From contig JARFXQ010000019.1 of assembly GCA_029194725.1 (NCBI GenBank), positions 1 through 59,278 on the forward strand: DNA of 59,278 bases, read 5' to 3'. This DNA is from Nitrospira sp. GTDB lineage: Bacteria > Nitrospirota > Nitrospiria > Nitrospirales > Nitrospiraceae. Each line of letters opens with the position of its first letter. Position 1 is the first letter of the stretch. The notes beneath the pieces were generated by a model. It made no database searches. It was given only the letters and a program-made list of their open reading frames with translations, and had not been told where the DNA came from. The position numbers were made by a program, and so were the translations under genes. This document shows positions 46,140-56,731 of the stretch, in pieces.

Positions 46140-46324
46140 TGCAGTGGGGGAGCGCCTCAGAATTTTTTGCGATGGGAGGGTACGGGCTCTATGTGTGGAC
46201 CTCGTTTCTGGCCACGGCTCTGTGCATGGTGTGGGAAGTGTTGGCCTTGTGGCGTCGACGGGCTGCGACGCGCGCTGAACAGCGCGCCGCGTTGTTAGGA
46301 GGCACCGATGAAACCACGGCATAA
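46139..46324 (+). CDS. ccmD: heme exporter protein CcmD
   Basis: 61 residues: one membrane helix ([26 protein letters not shown]) then a basic tail ([16 protein letters not shown]). It stabilises the CcmABC-CcmE complex. It overlaps ccmE by 17 bases. Confidence 0.88.
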   Translation: MQWGSASEFFAMGGYGLYVWTSFLATALCMVWEVLALWRRRAATRAEQRAALLGGTDETTA

Positions 46325-46790
46325 ACGCTTTGCTTTTATCGGCCTGGGGTTACTCGTCTTGGGTGTTGCGACAGTGCTGATTCTGAACGCTTTTCAGAGT
46401 AATCTCGTGTTTTTCTTTACACCCACTCAAGTGGCGAGCGGCGAAGTGCCGCAAGGACGCAGTTTCCGCATCGGCGGCATGGTTGAAGACGGGAGCCTCG
46501 TTCGGGAGAACGATGGGCTGACGGTCCGTTTCATCGTCACGGATACTGCGAAGCGCGTGCCGGTGACTTATAAGGGGATTCTGCCGGATCTCTTCAAGGA
46601 AGGGAAGGGCGCCGTGGCACAGGGGAAACTCAACGCCGACGGCACGTTCGTCGCCAGCGAAGTCTTGGCGAAGCACGATGAAAATTACATGCCGCCTGAA
46701 GCGGCCGAAGCCTTAGCAAAAGCCAAGGCGTCCGGTGCACAGCAAAGCAAATCACTCGTTGTCCCTCAAGGTAGGCAAGGCTCGCTATGA
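46308..46790 (+). CDS. ccmE: cytochrome c heme chaperone CcmE
   Basis: 160 residues. An N-terminal membrane anchor ([19 protein letters not shown]) and OB-fold barrel ([35 protein letters not shown]). The heme-binding His is in [13 protein letters not shown], with the following Tyr that contacts heme. It carries heme to CcmF. It overlaps ccmF by 4 bases. Confidence 0.95.
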   Translation: MKPRHKRFAFIGLGLLVLGVATVLILNAFQSNLVFFFTPTQVASGEVPQGRSFRIGGMVEDGSLVRENDGLTVRFIVTDTAKRVPVTYKGILPDLFKEGKGAVAQGKLNADGTFVASEVLAKHDENYMPPEAAEALAKAKASGAQQSKSLVVPQGRQGSL

Positions 46791-48778
46791 TTCCTGAAAT
46801 CGGTCATTTTGCGTTGATTCTTGCACTGTGCGTTGCCGTGGTGCAAGGTATCCTCCCCATCTATGGTGCTGCGGTCGGGAACTCGGGGTTGATGGCCGTG
46901 GCCAAGCCTGCGGCGCGGGGACAGTTTCTCTTGGTCTTAACTGCGTTTTGTTGTCTCGGCTATGCCTTTGCGGAAAAGGATTTCTCCGTACTCTATGTCG
47001 CTGCCACGTCGAATTCCCAGCTGCCGCTGCACTATCGCCTGGCTGCAATTTGGGGCGCTCACGAAGGATCGCTCCTTCTCTGGACGTTCATCCTGACCAT
47101 TTGGATGTTTGCGGTCACTCTCTTCTCCGCCCATCTCCCAGACGCCACACGTTCCCGCATTCTCGGCGTGATGGGGCTTGTCAGCGTCGGATTCCTTCTG
47201 TTCATGCTGACGGTGTCGAACCCGTTCGAACGGCTGATTCCTGCTGCTGTCGACGGGCGCGACCTCAATCCGCTCTTGCAGGACCCTGGCATGGTGATCC
47301 ATCCACCGATGCTTTATATGGGTTATGTCGGGTTTTCGGTCGCGTTCGCCTTTGCAATCGCTGCATTATTGGGAGGAAATCTCGACGCCGCTTGGGCGCG
47401 CTGGTCTCGCCCCTGGACCACTGTAGCCTGGTGCTTTTTGACAGTGGGCATTGCGATGGGGAGCGGTTGGGCCTATTACGAGTTGGGATGGGGTGGGTGG
47501 TGGTTCTGGGATCCGGTTGAGAATGCCTCATTCATGCCGTGGCTAGCCGGAACGGCGTTGGTTCATTCACTGGCCGTGACCGACAAACGGGGAGGGTTCA
47601 AAGTATGGACCGTTCTGCTGGCCATCATGGCGTTTTCGTTGAGCCTCCTTGGGACATTCCTTGTCCGTTCCGGCGTATTGACGTCGGTGCATGCTTTTGC
47701 CACTGATCCTAAACGCGGGCTATTCATCTTGGCGTTCCTGGCCGTGGTCATAGGCGGATCGCTTGCTTTATATGCTTGGCGAGCGCCGCGCGTCGGCTTG
47801 GGCGGCAGCTTTGCCATGGTTTCGCGCGAAGGGATGCTGCTGGCGAACAACGTGTTGCTGGTGGCAGCGATGGGGTCGGTACTATTGGGCACACTCTATC
47901 CCTTGTTCTTGGACGCGCTGGATCTTGGGAAAATTTCTGTTGGACCTCCGTATTTCGACTCGGTCTTTGTTCCGTTGATGACCCCGGCAATCTTTTTAAT
48001 GGGAATCGGTCCGCTGGCTCAATGGAAGAAGGCGAGTTTGCCCGATCTAGCGAAGCGGTTGAAGTGGGCGTTCGGAGTCAGTGTTCTAACAGCCTTGGCC
48101 TTGCCGGTTGTGATGGGGAATTGGACGCCTCTGTTGAGTCTTGGTCTCCTCTTGGCGATCTGGATCGCCACGACGGCGGTGGTGACATTGCGTGAACGGT
48201 TGGCTCACGTGAGCGGGAATACCCTTCTCGAACGTCTCAGGTCGGTTCCCAGATCCTACTGGGGAATGCTCGTGGCGCACTGCGGCATTGCGGTGTTTGT
48301 TGTTGGTGTGACGATGGTGAAGGGCTTCGAATCCGAGAAAGACGTGCGGATGAACGTGGGAGAGACGACGACGATCGGTGACTATACGTTCCGATTCGAC
48401 GGTGCTCAGGATGTCGTTGGGCCGAATTATACGGCTGCCCGGGGGACCTTCTCCGTAAGTCGCGACGGTCGGGAGACGACGGTGTTGTATCCTGAGAAGC
48501 GGCGTTATACCGTGCAGAATCAGGTCATGACGGAAGCAGCGATCGATCCAGGGTTGTTACGCGATCTGTATGTGTCTTTAGGTGAACCGCTAAACGATGG
48601 AGCGTGGAGCGTCCGACTCTATCATAAGCCGTTTGTGGATTGGATTTGGGGGGGCTGTTTCATCATGGCGCTAGGCGGCGTACTGGCCGTCAGCGATCGC
48701 CGGTACCGAATTGCATGGCATCGGCAAGAGCCGGCCGTGCCTGCTTCAACACGAACAGCTAGGCGAAAAGTGGCATGA
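46787..48778 (+). CDS. ccmF: cytochrome c heme lyase subunit CcmF
   Basis: 663 residues, about 14 helices. The WWD motif is [20 protein letters not shown]; heme-ligand His residues occur in [22 protein letters not shown] and [12 protein letters not shown]. With CcmH and CcmI it attaches heme to CXXCH sites. Full length and intact. Confidence 0.96.
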   Translation: MIPEIGHFALILALCVAVVQGILPIYGAAVGNSGLMAVAKPAARGQFLLVLTAFCCLGYAFAEKDFSVLYVAATSNSQLPLHYRLAAIWGAHEGSLLLWTFILTIWMFAVTLFSAHLPDATRSRILGVMGLVSVGFLLFMLTVSNPFERLIPAAVDGRDLNPLLQDPGMVIHPPMLYMGYVGFSVAFAFAIAALLGGNLDAAWARWSRPWTTVAWCFLTVGIAMGSGWAYYELGWGGWWFWDPVENASFMPWLAGTALVHSLAVTDKRGGFKVWTVLLAIMAFSLSLLGTFLVRSGVLTSVHAFATDPKRGLFILAFLAVVIGGSLALYAWRAPRVGLGGSFAMVSREGMLLANNVLLVAAMGSVLLGTLYPLFLDALDLGKISVGPPYFDSVFVPLMTPAIFLMGIGPLAQWKKASLPDLAKRLKWAFGVSVLTALALPVVMGNWTPLLSLGLLLAIWIATTAVVTLRERLAHVSGNTLLERLRSVPRSYWGMLVAHCGIAVFVVGVTMVKGFESEKDVRMNVGETTTIGDYTFRFDGAQDVVGPNYTAARGTFSVSRDGRETTVLYPEKRRYTVQNQVMTEAAIDPGLLRDLYVSLGEPLNDGAWSVRLYHKPFVDWIWGGCFIMALGGVLAVSDRRYRIAWHRQEPAVPASTRTARRKVA

Positions 48779-49302
48779 ATCGGTTTCTCCTGCCCCTGTC
48801 GATTTTTATCGTGGTGGTCGTTTTTCTTGGGGTGGGACTCAAGCTCAACCCTCGGGAAATTCCGTCCCCCTTGGTGGGGAAGGCTGCACCGGATTTTTCC
48901 CAGCCGCAGCTCTACGATCCAGCAACAGTGTTTTCGCCGGCTGACCTCAAGGGGAAAGTGTGGTTGCTCAATTTTTGGGCTTCGTGGTGCAGCGGGTGTC
49001 GAACCGAGCATCCGGTGTTGATGGAGTTGGCCAAATCCGGTGAGGTGCCGATCTTTGGGATGGATTACAAGGATCAACGTGACGAAGCCATGGCTTGGTT
49101 GAAACGGTGGGGCAATCCCTATCCCGTGGTCGGGGTGGATGATGCCGGCCGGGTCGGCATCAATTATGGAGTCTATGGAGTTCCCGAAACCTATGTCATC
49201 GACAAGCAGGGTGTGATCCGTTATAAGCAGATCGGGCCTTTAGATCCCGACACCGTCGCCAAGAAGATTCTTCCTCTCGTGAAGCAGCTCGAATCACAAT
49301 GA
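48775..49302 (+). CDS. ccmG: thiol:disulfide oxidoreductase CcmG/DsbE
   Basis: 175 residues: a membrane anchor (PLSIFIVVVVFLGVGL), then a thioredoxin fold with the active site FWASWCSGCRTEHP and the cis-Pro in YGVYGVPETYVID. It keeps apocytochrome Cys pairs reduced before heme attachment. Overlaps both neighbours by 4 bases. Confidence 0.94.
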   Translation: MNRFLLPLSIFIVVVVFLGVGLKLNPREIPSPLVGKAAPDFSQPQLYDPATVFSPADLKGKVWLLNFWASWCSGCRTEHPVLMELAKSGEVPIFGMDYKDQRDEAMAWLKRWGNPYPVVGVDDAGRVGINYGVYGVPETYVIDKQGVIRYKQIGPLDPDTVAKKILPLVKQLESQ

Positions 49303-49760
49303 AATGGTTGATGCTCATAACGCTGTTGTGGTCAGGACAAGCTTGGGCCGGGGAGGCTAGGCCCTTGGCCGATGATCCCGCCGTCGAGGCGCGACTCAAA
49401 CACCTCGCCGTCGAGCTGCGATGTCTGGTCTGTCAGAATCAAACATTGGCCGATTCCAACGCTCCGCTGGCAGAGGACTTGCGCCGAGAAGTTCGGGAAA
49501 TGATCGCGAAGGACATGAGCGACAAGGAAATCATCGATTTTTTGGTCGCGCGCTACGGCGACTTCGTGCTGTATCGTCCACCCCTCAAGGCAACGACCAC
49601 ACTGTTGTGGCTAGGCCCGTTTGTCCTCTTAATGGTCGGAGCCACGGCGCTTGTCATTACGTTGCGGCGTCGGGCGCACAAAGTAGTCGACGTGCCGGTG
49701 ACGGATGAAGAGCATAGACGGGTCGAGCAACTATTGGCAGAAGGAGGCAAACGATCATGA
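49299..49760 (+). CDS. ccmH: cytochrome c maturation protein CcmH
   Basis: 153 residues: signal peptide (LMLITLLWSGQAWAG), the redox motif LRCLVCQNQTLADSNAPLAEDLR, and a membrane helix (TTLLWLGPFVLLMVGATALVI). The short class fits a separate CcmI. It reduces or holds apocytochrome c for the CcmF lyase. Confidence 0.94.
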   Translation: MKWLMLITLLWSGQAWAGEARPLADDPAVEARLKHLAVELRCLVCQNQTLADSNAPLAEDLRREVREMIAKDMSDKEIIDFLVARYGDFVLYRPPLKATTTLLWLGPFVLLMVGATALVITLRRRAHKVVDVPVTDEEHRRVEQLLAEGGKRS

Positions 49761-51049
49761 CCGTGACATTTTGGGTGATTGCGTCGGCCATGACTGTAGC
49801 CATCCTTGGGCTCTTGCTGCGACCGTTGTTGAAACATCCCACACAGGTGGCGAACGAGCGAGAAAAGACGTTGCCGGTCTATCGGCAACAATTCTCTGAG
49901 CTGGAACAAGATCGTGCCGGTGGCTTGTTGACCGATGAACAGTACCAGACGGCGCGAAGCGAGCTGGAGCGCCGTCTGTTGGAGGAAACGGGCTCGACAG
50001 AAGCCCCCATCACTCCTGCAGGGAGGGTCGTGAATCTTCGGGTCGTTGCGCTTTCCTTGGCCATGGTTATTCCCGTCGTTAGCGGGGTGCTCTATTGGAC
50101 GCTGGGAAATCCAGTCGCGATGACGCACCCAACGGTGTCAGCGGCATCCAGTCAAGGTGGTCCAGGGGATGACTCGCAGATGGCGGACAGTCTTAACACC
50201 TTAATCGAACAGTTGAGAAAGAAGTTGGAGCAGAATCCGAACGACGCAGTCGGATGGGGGCTCTTGGCTCGATCGTATATGGCCATGGAGCGGTATGCCG
50301 AGGCGGTGCCGTTTTTTGAGAGAGCGACCAAACTCGATCCGAATAACGCCAGTCTCCTTGCCGACTATGCGGATGCCCTCGGAGTGCATCAAGGTCGCAA
50401 GCTGGATGGAAGGCCGGAGACGCTGATTCAAAAGGCGTTGAAACTCGACCCGCACAACGTGAAGGCGCTCATGTTGTCGGGGACGATCGCGTACAACCGA
50501 AAAGATTTTGCGCGTGCCGCCAAGGAGTGGGAAGTCGCGCACACCTATCTCCCTCCCGATGATCAGGAATCATCCGATCAACTGAAGGCCAGCATTGCCG
50601 AGGCCAAACGACGCCTCGGTGGCGGCCCCAGTATGAACATGTTGGTTGCGAATCCCCCTATGGAACAGGCAAAGCCCGCCAAACCGGTGGCTCAATCCGG
50701 ACAGTCTCGGGCGATCACAGGTAAGGTGGTGTTGGGGCCGAATCTGACAAGCAAAGCCTCTCTTCCGGATACTCTATTTGTGTTTGCGAAGGATGTGGCT
50801 GGTCCACCGATGCCGGTGTCGATCGTACGGGCCTCGAAGAAAGATTTACCCTTCACCTTCCGGCTGGATGACTCGACGAGTCCCATGCCGTCAAGAAAGC
50901 TCTCGGACATCGACACGGTCGTCATCGTGGCGCGTCTATCGAAATCCGGAAAAGCAATGCCGGAAAGCGGAGATCTGGAAGGGATGAGTCAACCGATTAA
51001 ACCGGGAACCGAAAATATCACTGTTGTCATCGATCGAGAGCGACCGTAG
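49757..51049 (+). CDS. ccmI: cytochrome c maturation protein CcmI (TPR)
   Basis: 430 residues: two N-terminal membrane helices (VTFWVIASAMTVAILGLLL, VALSLAMVIPVVSGVLYW), then TPR units (AVGWGLLARSYMAMERYAEAVPFFERATKLDPNNASLLADYADAL). The C-terminal beta domain (ITGKVVLGPNLTSKASLPDTLFVFAK) is typical of CcmI/CycH. It binds apocytochrome tails. It is the last gene of the ccm set and lies 230 bases before haoA. Confidence 0.92.
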   Translation: MTVTFWVIASAMTVAILGLLLRPLLKHPTQVANEREKTLPVYRQQFSELEQDRAGGLLTDEQYQTARSELERRLLEETGSTEAPITPAGRVVNLRVVALSLAMVIPVVSGVLYWTLGNPVAMTHPTVSAASSQGGPGDDSQMADSLNTLIEQLRKKLEQNPNDAVGWGLLARSYMAMERYAEAVPFFERATKLDPNNASLLADYADALGVHQGRKLDGRPETLIQKALKLDPHNVKALMLSGTIAYNRKDFARAAKEWEVAHTYLPPDDQESSDQLKASIAEAKRRLGGGPSMNMLVANPPMEQAKPAKPVAQSGQSRAITGKVVLGPNLTSKASLPDTLFVFAKDVAGPPMPVSIVRASKKDLPFTFRLDDSTSPMPSRKLSDIDTVVIVARLSKSGKAMPESGDLEGMSQPIKPGTENITVVIDRERP

Positions 51050-51121
51050 ATGCCGCGTGGTTCTTTCTATTTTTCGGAAGCTTGCGCGCGACTCTGTCGA
51101 TCGTGATCCCTTGAAATTCTC

Positions 51122-51150
51122 TTGACAGTCAAGAAAGGCTAAGCTATATT
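51122..51150 (+). promoter_or_regulatory. sigma-70 promoter of the hao operon
   Basis: TTGACA (consensus -35), a 17-base spacer, and TATATT (5 of 6 at -10). The start site would be near 51157, leaving a 5' leader of about 120 bases that is AT-rich and contains a perfect palindrome before the ribosome binding site. Confidence 0.75.
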
Positions 51151-51239
51151 TCGCCGCCATTATTTTTAAGAATTTACCCAAAAGAACATTGATAAAAAAG
51201 AAGTATAACGAAAGCATATTGAGCGAATATTTTTTTGAA

Positions 51240-51257
51240 GGGCAGTACGTACTGCCC
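51240..51257 (+). promoter_or_regulatory. perfect 18-base palindrome in the haoA leader
   Basis: GGGCAGTACGTACTGCCC is exactly self-complementary and ends nine bases before the AAGGAG (51267-51272) of haoA. It could be an operator or a leader hairpin near the ribosome binding site. No matching copy was noticed elsewhere in the window. Confidence 0.5.
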
Positions 51258-51279
51258 GTCAAACGGAAGGAGTAGAACC

Positions 51280-52992
51280 GTGAGAGTCAAACACTTGGTG
51301 AAGTATGCCCTGGCGGTCTGTGGCGTGTTCGTCGCCGCACAGGCTCAGGCGAATTTCCCCACCGTTCCAAAGGAAACATACGAGGCCCTGAAGATCGATC
51401 GATCTGCCTCGCCCAAGGAATTGTATGAGGCGTTACTCAAGCGGTACATGGACCCTGCTCAAAATGGGCAAGGGAAGGGAAAGTATGGTGAGTATTGGCA
51501 GCCCGTCTCGTTCAGTAAGTACTTTGATCCCCACACCTTCTATAAGCCGCCGCAAGCGGTGAAGGAGGTCGCGAGCCGTGAGCAATGCGTAAAGTGTCAC
51601 ACGGATGAATCGCCGGGCTGGGTGGCGGCGTGGAAGAAGAGCACCCACGCCAACTTAGACAAGATCCGCAAATTGACCCCAAAGGACGACACTTATTACA
51701 AGAAGGCCAAGCTCGAAGGTATCGAAGAGAATCTTCGTTCGATGGGCAAGTTGGGCAAGGGTGAGCATCTGAAAGAGGTCGGTTGCATCGACTGTCATTT
51801 CGACATCAATGCCAAGAACAAGGCCGATCACCGTAAGGATATCAGGTTGGCCACGGCCGATACCTGTGGCACCTGCCACCTGCAGGAGTTTGCGGAGAGA
51901 GAATCGGAGCGGGATACGATCACCTGGCCAAAGGATCAATGGCCAAAGGGTCGCCCGTCCCATGCTTTGGATTACAGGGCCAACGTGGAAGTTGAAGTAT
52001 ATGCTGGTATGCCGCAGCGTGAAATCGCCGACGGTTGCACGGGCTGTCACGTCAATCAGAACAAGTGTGATACTTGCCACGCTCGACACGAATTCTCGGT
52101 GGCTGAATCGCGTAAGCCAGAGGTCTGCGCTCAATGTCACAGCGGTGCCGACCATAATAACTGGGAAGCCTATAATTTTTCCAAGCATGGTCTGAAGTAC
52201 CAGAGAGATAAGGCTCATTGGAATTTCAATATTCCAATCAAAGAGGCTATGGCAAAAGGGGCAGAAACGGCACCGACCTGCCAGTACTGTCATATGGAGT
52301 ATCAAGGTAAGATTGCCCACAATGTCGTGCGTAAGGTCCGGTGGGCCAACTATCCATTCGTGCCTGGGATCCGCGAGAACATCAAGACGGACTGGGCTGA
52401 AAAGCGAAACGATGCGTGGATAAAGACCTGCACCAATTGCCATTCGGAAACCTATGCTAGGGCCTGGATGGAATTCATGGATAACGGAACCTTCTCAGGG
52501 TTGGATAAGTATGATGAAGCTCATCATGTTGTGGAAGAGCAGTATAAGGCTGGGCTATTGACCGGGCAGAAGACAAACCGACCAGCGCCTCCGGCTCCTG
52601 AGACGGATGGCTTCGAAAAATTCTTCCAGATCTATTGGTCGAAGGGTAACAACCCGGCCGCCAATGAGTTGAGGCTGTTCGAAATGGCGGAAGACCACTT
52701 GGTTCAATTGCACGTCAGCTTGGCCCACCAATACTGGGGCTATACCTATACGGTAGGCTGGGCGGCTATGAACCGTGCGTATGTTGAAATCATGGACGAT
52801 GACACACGGTTAAAGGAAAGGCTTGAGCTCCAGGCTCGGGTTGCAAAGCTCGAGGGCAATATGAAGCAGGGTATGCTGGATCTCGATAGCGAAACCGGCA
52901 AGATTTCCCTCGGTGGTATTGGAGGAGGGATGATGCTTGCCGGGACGATTGCAATCGCAGGATGGCGGAGGCGTGAGAGGAAGGATCGTTGA
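51280..52992 (+). CDS. haoA: hydroxylamine dehydrogenase (octaheme cytochrome c HAO)
   Basis: 570 residues. Signal peptide ([16 protein letters not shown]). Eight CXXCH sites are seen: CVKCH, CIDCH, CGTCH, CTGCH, CDTCH, CAQCH, CQYCH and CTNCH. The Tyr that crosslinks to the P460 heme is expected in [19 protein letters not shown] near the C-terminus, so it should oxidise hydroxylamine rather than act as a reductase. A C-terminal membrane helix ([17 protein letters not shown]) anchors it. The GTG start at 51280 has GGAAGGAG seven bases upstream; an earlier ATG at 51235 reads through the leader palindrome and is rejected. haoB overlaps its stop. Confidence 0.97.
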   Translation: MRVKHLVKYALAVCGVFVAAQAQANFPTVPKETYEALKIDRSASPKELYEALLKRYMDPAQNGQGKGKYGEYWQPVSFSKYFDPHTFYKPPQAVKEVASREQCVKCHTDESPGWVAAWKKSTHANLDKIRKLTPKDDTYYKKAKLEGIEENLRSMGKLGKGEHLKEVGCIDCHFDINAKNKADHRKDIRLATADTCGTCHLQEFAERESERDTITWPKDQWPKGRPSHALDYRANVEVEVYAGMPQREIADGCTGCHVNQNKCDTCHARHEFSVAESRKPEVCAQCHSGADHNNWEAYNFSKHGLKYQRDKAHWNFNIPIKEAMAKGAETAPTCQYCHMEYQGKIAHNVVRKVRWANYPFVPGIRENIKTDWAEKRNDAWIKTCTNCHSETYARAWMEFMDNGTFSGLDKYDEAHHVVEEQYKAGLLTGQKTNRPAPPAPETDGFEKFFQIYWSKGNNPAANELRLFEMAEDHLVQLHVSLAHQYWGYTYTVGWAAMNRAYVEIMDDDTRLKERLELQARVAKLEGNMKQGMLDLDSETGKISLGGIGGGMMLAGTIAIAGWRRRERKDR

Positions 52993-54017
52993 TCTCGGCT
53001 CCGTCCCTGAACGCGTCTGTGCCGAATCAGTCGGTGTCTAAAATTCTCCCGTCACTGGGTATTCTCCTGGTGACGGGAGGCCTTTTTCTGAGTGGGTGGT
53101 TTGTCTATCTTTGGCTCAAGCCCCTACCGGCGCCGTATGCCTACCAACTCGTTGATGAGGGCGTGGCGACTAAGTTTAATAACCTCCCCCTGCAGGCTTG
53201 GTCGGATCTGAGGATCAGCAAATACGAAGTCCGTGTTCCCTCCATCGACAAACCGGTTGCCATAGCCTATCGAGCGACTAGAGAGGGGGGACGGTCCATT
53301 CTCTTGAGTTGGGAAAATCTGGTCTCCGAGCCCATCGGTGTCATGGCCTCCGATCTCTCAGAACTTGGGGCCACTGCCGGAGAGATATCCAAACATGTAC
53401 CGGGCGGGGCTGCCGTTCTAGCCTGGTGGGATACCTCTCGTCAGTTGGGATTCCTATCTGGGCGCGAGACTTTTTTTACCTCACATCTTGGCGAGCCGGT
53501 GATTACACCCACCTACTGGAAACAACGGTCGGATTCCATTCGCGCATACGAGACTCAGTTTTGGGGGCAGTCGGGCTCACCAGATGAACAACGAAAATTT
53601 CAATTGTTTGCCGATGCGCTTTCGGCAGAGGCGACAAAGGGGGTTGCTATGCTTCGTGAACTCGTAGGTTCACGAGAAGCATACATCGTCGTGCATCCTT
53701 CGGACCTCTATAAGTTGGGTCTCATGCGTCCGGATAAGCTTGATGTTGCATTTAAGGATTTTCCCTTGACCGGTAACGTTCATGGGCTTGTTGGACAGGT
53801 GAAGGCGTGGATGAAGGAGAACGGGTATGATACATATACGCTCCAGTCCGTTTCGGAAAAGCTGATCCGGGCCTATTTCCTAAACCAGAGCACTAAGGGA
53901 AAAACTTTGTTGTCTCAAATGCTGCCACTCATGAATTCAACGCCGATAGACTTTGAGGCATTACAACTTGTTCATAAGCAGGGCAGCTACTGGATCTATA
54001 AGATACCTTCGACCTAA
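52989..54017 (+). CDS. haoB: HaoB, HAO-associated membrane protein
   Basis: 342 residues. One N-terminal helix ([23 protein letters not shown]) is followed by a periplasmic domain ([59 protein letters not shown]). HaoB is conserved directly after haoA in ammonia oxidisers; its biochemical role is not settled. TTG start overlapping the haoA TGA, with GGAAGGA upstream. A 181-base gap separates it from cycA. Confidence 0.9.
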   Translation: MISAPSLNASVPNQSVSKILPSLGILLVTGGLFLSGWFVYLWLKPLPAPYAYQLVDEGVATKFNNLPLQAWSDLRISKYEVRVPSIDKPVAIAYRATREGGRSILLSWENLVSEPIGVMASDLSELGATAGEISKHVPGGAAVLAWWDTSRQLGFLSGRETFFTSHLGEPVITPTYWKQRSDSIRAYETQFWGQSGSPDEQRKFQLFADALSAEATKGVAMLRELVGSREAYIVVHPSDLYKLGLMRPDKLDVAFKDFPLTGNVHGLVGQVKAWMKENGYDTYTLQSVSEKLIRAYFLNQSTKGKTLLSQMLPLMNSTPIDFEALQLVHKQGSYWIYKIPST

Positions 54018-54198
54018 GCTCATTCAGACGAGGAAGAGCAGGAATTTACAGGAATTTGATGGTGGCAGTGTGATGTTGGTCATGATAAACTGCCGACGCT
54101 TGATACGACCACAAGGCGTGGGGACGGTAGAAGGCCTCACGTAAGTAGCAAGAATAATCGTTGATCTTATTCATCCATTTCATCGGAAAGGAGATGCC

Positions 54199-54924
54199 GT
54201 GAATCACCGCATAGTATACGCATTCGCCGCTGTGACGGTATTTCTGGCCGTGGCAGGGACGGCTTGGGCCGAAGGGACATTTGAAGGGAGAAAGAAGTGT
54301 TACAACTGCCATAAGGGAGAGGGCGAGTCATGGGAAAAGACTCTCCATGCCAAGGCAATGGAATCGCTCAAGTCCACCAGAGGCAAGAAGAAGGATGAGG
54401 CGATGGTCAAGGCCAAGCTGGACCCCAAGAAGGACTATACAAAAGACAAGGATTGCGTTGGATGCCACGTAGATGGGTTCGGTAAGGAGGGCGGGTACGT
54501 CATCGAAGAGCCGGAGAAATTCTTAACCGGCGTTGGGTGCGAATCCTGTCATGGAGCAGGTAGCGATTATCGCAAGATACATCGCAAGGCAGGCGAAGCG
54601 TTTGAAAAGTCTCAGAAGACAATGGAGCGAGCCAATCTCGTCGAAGCAGGTCAGGATTTTGAGTTTGAAGAAAAGTGCAATGCCTGTCACCTCAATTACG
54701 AAGGATCGCCGTGGAAAGGTGCGAAAAAACCTTATACCCCCTTCACTCCTAAGGTAGACAAGAAATACTCATTTGATTTCGAAAAATACGTGAGGAACGA
54801 TAAGGCGATGCATGAGCACTTCAAACTTGCCGGCACGTTTACCGGTCCACCCATACCGAAGTTCCACGAAGAGTTCCAGAAGAACGCGAAACCCCCGGTG
54901 AAATCCGATAAGGCGGAAGACTAA
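54199..54924 (+). CDS. cycA: tetraheme cytochrome c554
   Basis: 241 residues. Signal peptide (VFLAVAGTAWA), then four CXXCH sites (CYNCH, CVGCH, CESCH, CNACH). It accepts electrons from HaoA and passes them to CycB/cM552. GTG start with AAAGGAG. It ends 2 bases before cycB, so the two are cotranslated. Confidence 0.94.
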   Translation: MNHRIVYAFAAVTVFLAVAGTAWAEGTFEGRKKCYNCHKGEGESWEKTLHAKAMESLKSTRGKKKDEAMVKAKLDPKKDYTKDKDCVGCHVDGFGKEGGYVIEEPEKFLTGVGCESCHGAGSDYRKIHRKAGEAFEKSQKTMERANLVEAGQDFEFEEKCNACHLNYEGSPWKGAKKPYTPFTPKVDKKYSFDFEKYVRNDKAMHEHFKLAGTFTGPPIPKFHEEFQKNAKPPVKSDKAED

Positions 54925-54926
54925 CA

Positions 54927-55523
54927 ATGGCAAAGATAGGGACATTAGCTGCCGGCGCAGTTCTTGGGATTGGAGCGATCGCTGTGGTGTTTGGAGGTGA
55001 AGCAGCAGTTTCCAGGACCGAGTTCTGCATAAGTTGTCACTCGGAAATTTACCCCTATGAAGAGCTGAAAAAGTCATCCCACTGGGGTGCGCTTGGTATG
55101 GATCCGGGATGTAAGGATTGCCATGTGCCTCAAGGTTTCTCAAATTTCCACAAAGCTATTTATACGCACGTGGTAGACGGTGTGCCTTTCCTGATTAAGG
55201 AATTCACCACAGACTACTCCACTGTGGAAAAATTCAATGAGCATCGTCCCGAGGCTGCCTATCGCGCTCGAATGAAACTCAAGGAATGGGATAGCCTCAC
55301 GTGCAGGGCATGCCACAAGAATACGAAGCCGCCAGGAGCTTCGGCTAAAGCGGCGCATGCCAAGATGCAAAGCGAAGGGGCGACGTGTATTGATTGCCAT
55401 CAGAATCTCGTGCATAAGAAGGTTCCGGAGCACGATCTGAACGCGAGTCTTGCTCAGGGACGTCCTGTGATTAAGGAAGTCAAGAAGAAGAAGGATGACG
55501 ACGACGAGGACGAGAAAGACTAG
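54927..55523 (+). CDS. cycB: tetraheme quinone reductase cM552 (NapC/NirT family)
   Basis: 198 residues. N-terminal membrane anchor (TLAAGAVLGIGAIAVVFGG), four CXXCH sites (CISCH, CKDCH, CRACH, CIDCH) and the NapC-type TEFCISCHSE and GCKDCHVP contexts. It is expected to reduce the quinone pool with electrons from c554. The tail is strongly charged (KEVKKKKDDDDEDEKD). It is the last gene of the hao operon. Confidence 0.94.
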   Translation: MAKIGTLAAGAVLGIGAIAVVFGGEAAVSRTEFCISCHSEIYPYEELKKSSHWGALGMDPGCKDCHVPQGFSNFHKAIYTHVVDGVPFLIKEFTTDYSTVEKFNEHRPEAAYRARMKLKEWDSLTCRACHKNTKPPGASAKAAHAKMQSEGATCIDCHQNLVHKKVPEHDLNASLAQGRPVIKEVKKKKDDDDEDEKD

Positions 55524-55554
55524 TCTTTAGCTGATCGCTGCAGGGCAGTTACGT

Positions 55555-55591
55555 ATCAGGGCCGCATCATTTCATTTGGTGGGGCCCTGAT
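55555..55591 (+). terminator. hairpin at the end of the hao operon
   Basis: ATCAGGGCC (55555-55563) pairs perfectly with GGCCCTGAT (55583-55591), 32 bases after cycB. There is no clear T run, so transcript stabilisation or a bidirectional end is also possible. Confidence 0.45.
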
Positions 55592-55621
55592 GTTCGAGAA
55601 GATCAGAAAAGAGTCAACCGA

Positions 55622-56350
55622 TTAGTTGCGCACTTTTGTCGGCCCGTCCAGCCGTGGAGAGGTGTTTTCGGGTATCCCACTGAAAGCACGTCGCCTGAGT
55701 TTTTCCCGCCATCTTAATGAGAGATAGCCGCACTCGACGAGCTCCTGAGCAGCCTTCCGATCGTCTGTCCGGTGGTGCATCACATCGTTTGCGGCGGATA
55801 CGGTCCAGTTTGGATGATGGCGTTCAACGAGGACGAGTTTATTTCCAGCTTGGACGTGTCCTTCTTTGAGGACACGGAAATACCAACCGGTTCGACCGGT
55901 TTCTTGGACCAGAAGAGCCAGATCGGTTACGCGCCAGCGTCGGGCGAGCTTCCAACAGGGTTGTCTCGGTTGGGACACTTGAACCAGTGACTCACCAATC
56001 TCGAATACATCCCCGATACAAAGATTACCCTCTACCAGACCCTCAGTTGTAAAGTTCTCTCCGAAGGCACCAAGCGGAAGCTCTGGCAAGTTTAAAACTT
56101 GTGCCCAATAGGGATAGTGCTCAATAGGATAAACATTGACGGCCTTATCTGGGCCACCATGGTTCTCAAGGTCTGCTTGCCCATCACCTTCGAGATTGAT
56201 CTGCCCCAACCAAATTCGTCCGGACACCGGCTCCTTAAAATAGCCGGTCCTCCAAACCTGGTCCTTCGGGTCCGGAGAGTCGGTGCTCCCAACAGTTTTC
56301 GGTAGCCCGATTTGCAGAGAAAGGACGGTTGCGCTGACGGTGTTTTTCAA
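55622..56350 (-). CDS. MOSC-domain protein, YiiM-like
   Basis: About 242 residues, the YiiM layout. MOSC domain: GYFKEPVSGRIWLGQINLEGDGQADLENHGGPDKAVNVYP and FGENFTTEGLVEGNLCIGDVFEIGESLVQVSQPRQPCWKLARR, with the molybdenum-cofactor Cys in QPRQPCWKL. A 3-alpha C-terminal domain follows. YiiM and YcbX reduce N-hydroxylated bases such as 6-hydroxylaminopurine. Between hao and amo this suggests (inference) removal of base analogues made by hydroxylamine. TTG 56350 is preferred, with GAGGAG six bases upstream; another TTG at 56395 lengthens it. Confidence 0.8.
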   Translation of the reverse strand: MKNTVSATVLSLQIGLPKTVGSTDSPDPKDQVWRTGYFKEPVSGRIWLGQINLEGDGQADLENHGGPDKAVNVYPIEHYPYWAQVLNLPELPLGAFGENFTTEGLVEGNLCIGDVFEIGESLVQVSQPRQPCWKLARRWRVTDLALLVQETGRTGWYFRVLKEGHVQAGNKLVLVERHHPNWTVSAANDVMHHRTDDRKAAQELVECGYLSLRWREKLRRRAFSGIPENTSPRLDGPTKVRN

Positions 56351-56731
56351 GACCAACTCCTCGGTTTGATGTACCTTCTCAATCTTCCTACCCAATGACG
56401 CTTCATCTCCCTGGGTGGCCGATGCGAGTGGAAAGGTCGACGGAAGTCCGACGAGAAAGCCCCGAACTCACACGCTTCTTCTAGGGACCATTGCGACCTG
56501 AGCCGGTTGGAAACCTTTGGAAATTCCCTCGCGCAGTTGGCCCAGTCTTCGTGTCCCATTCCAAGCTAAACCCCTGGCTCGCTCGTAAGGTGATCGCTCG
56601 CTCTGTCAACTCATCCGTGACTTGCCTATCCTGAGGTTGTCGACGAGAGTCGGTCGTGGGCTCACAAACAAGTTTTTCGGATGCAACAATGGGAAACAGC
56701 TATGTCGGAAGGCTTCGGAAAGCTGGCTTGT
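56351..56731. other. 381 bases without a recognisable gene
   Basis: Upstream of the MOSC gene on the minus strand. A TTGACA is present but has no good partner at -10. No gene, repeat or clear terminator is seen. Confidence 0.4.

Noticed and set aside
51235..51279. Earlier ATG start for haoA
   Set aside because: It would translate the palindrome and the ribosome binding site, and would spoil the signal peptide that begins after GTG 51280.
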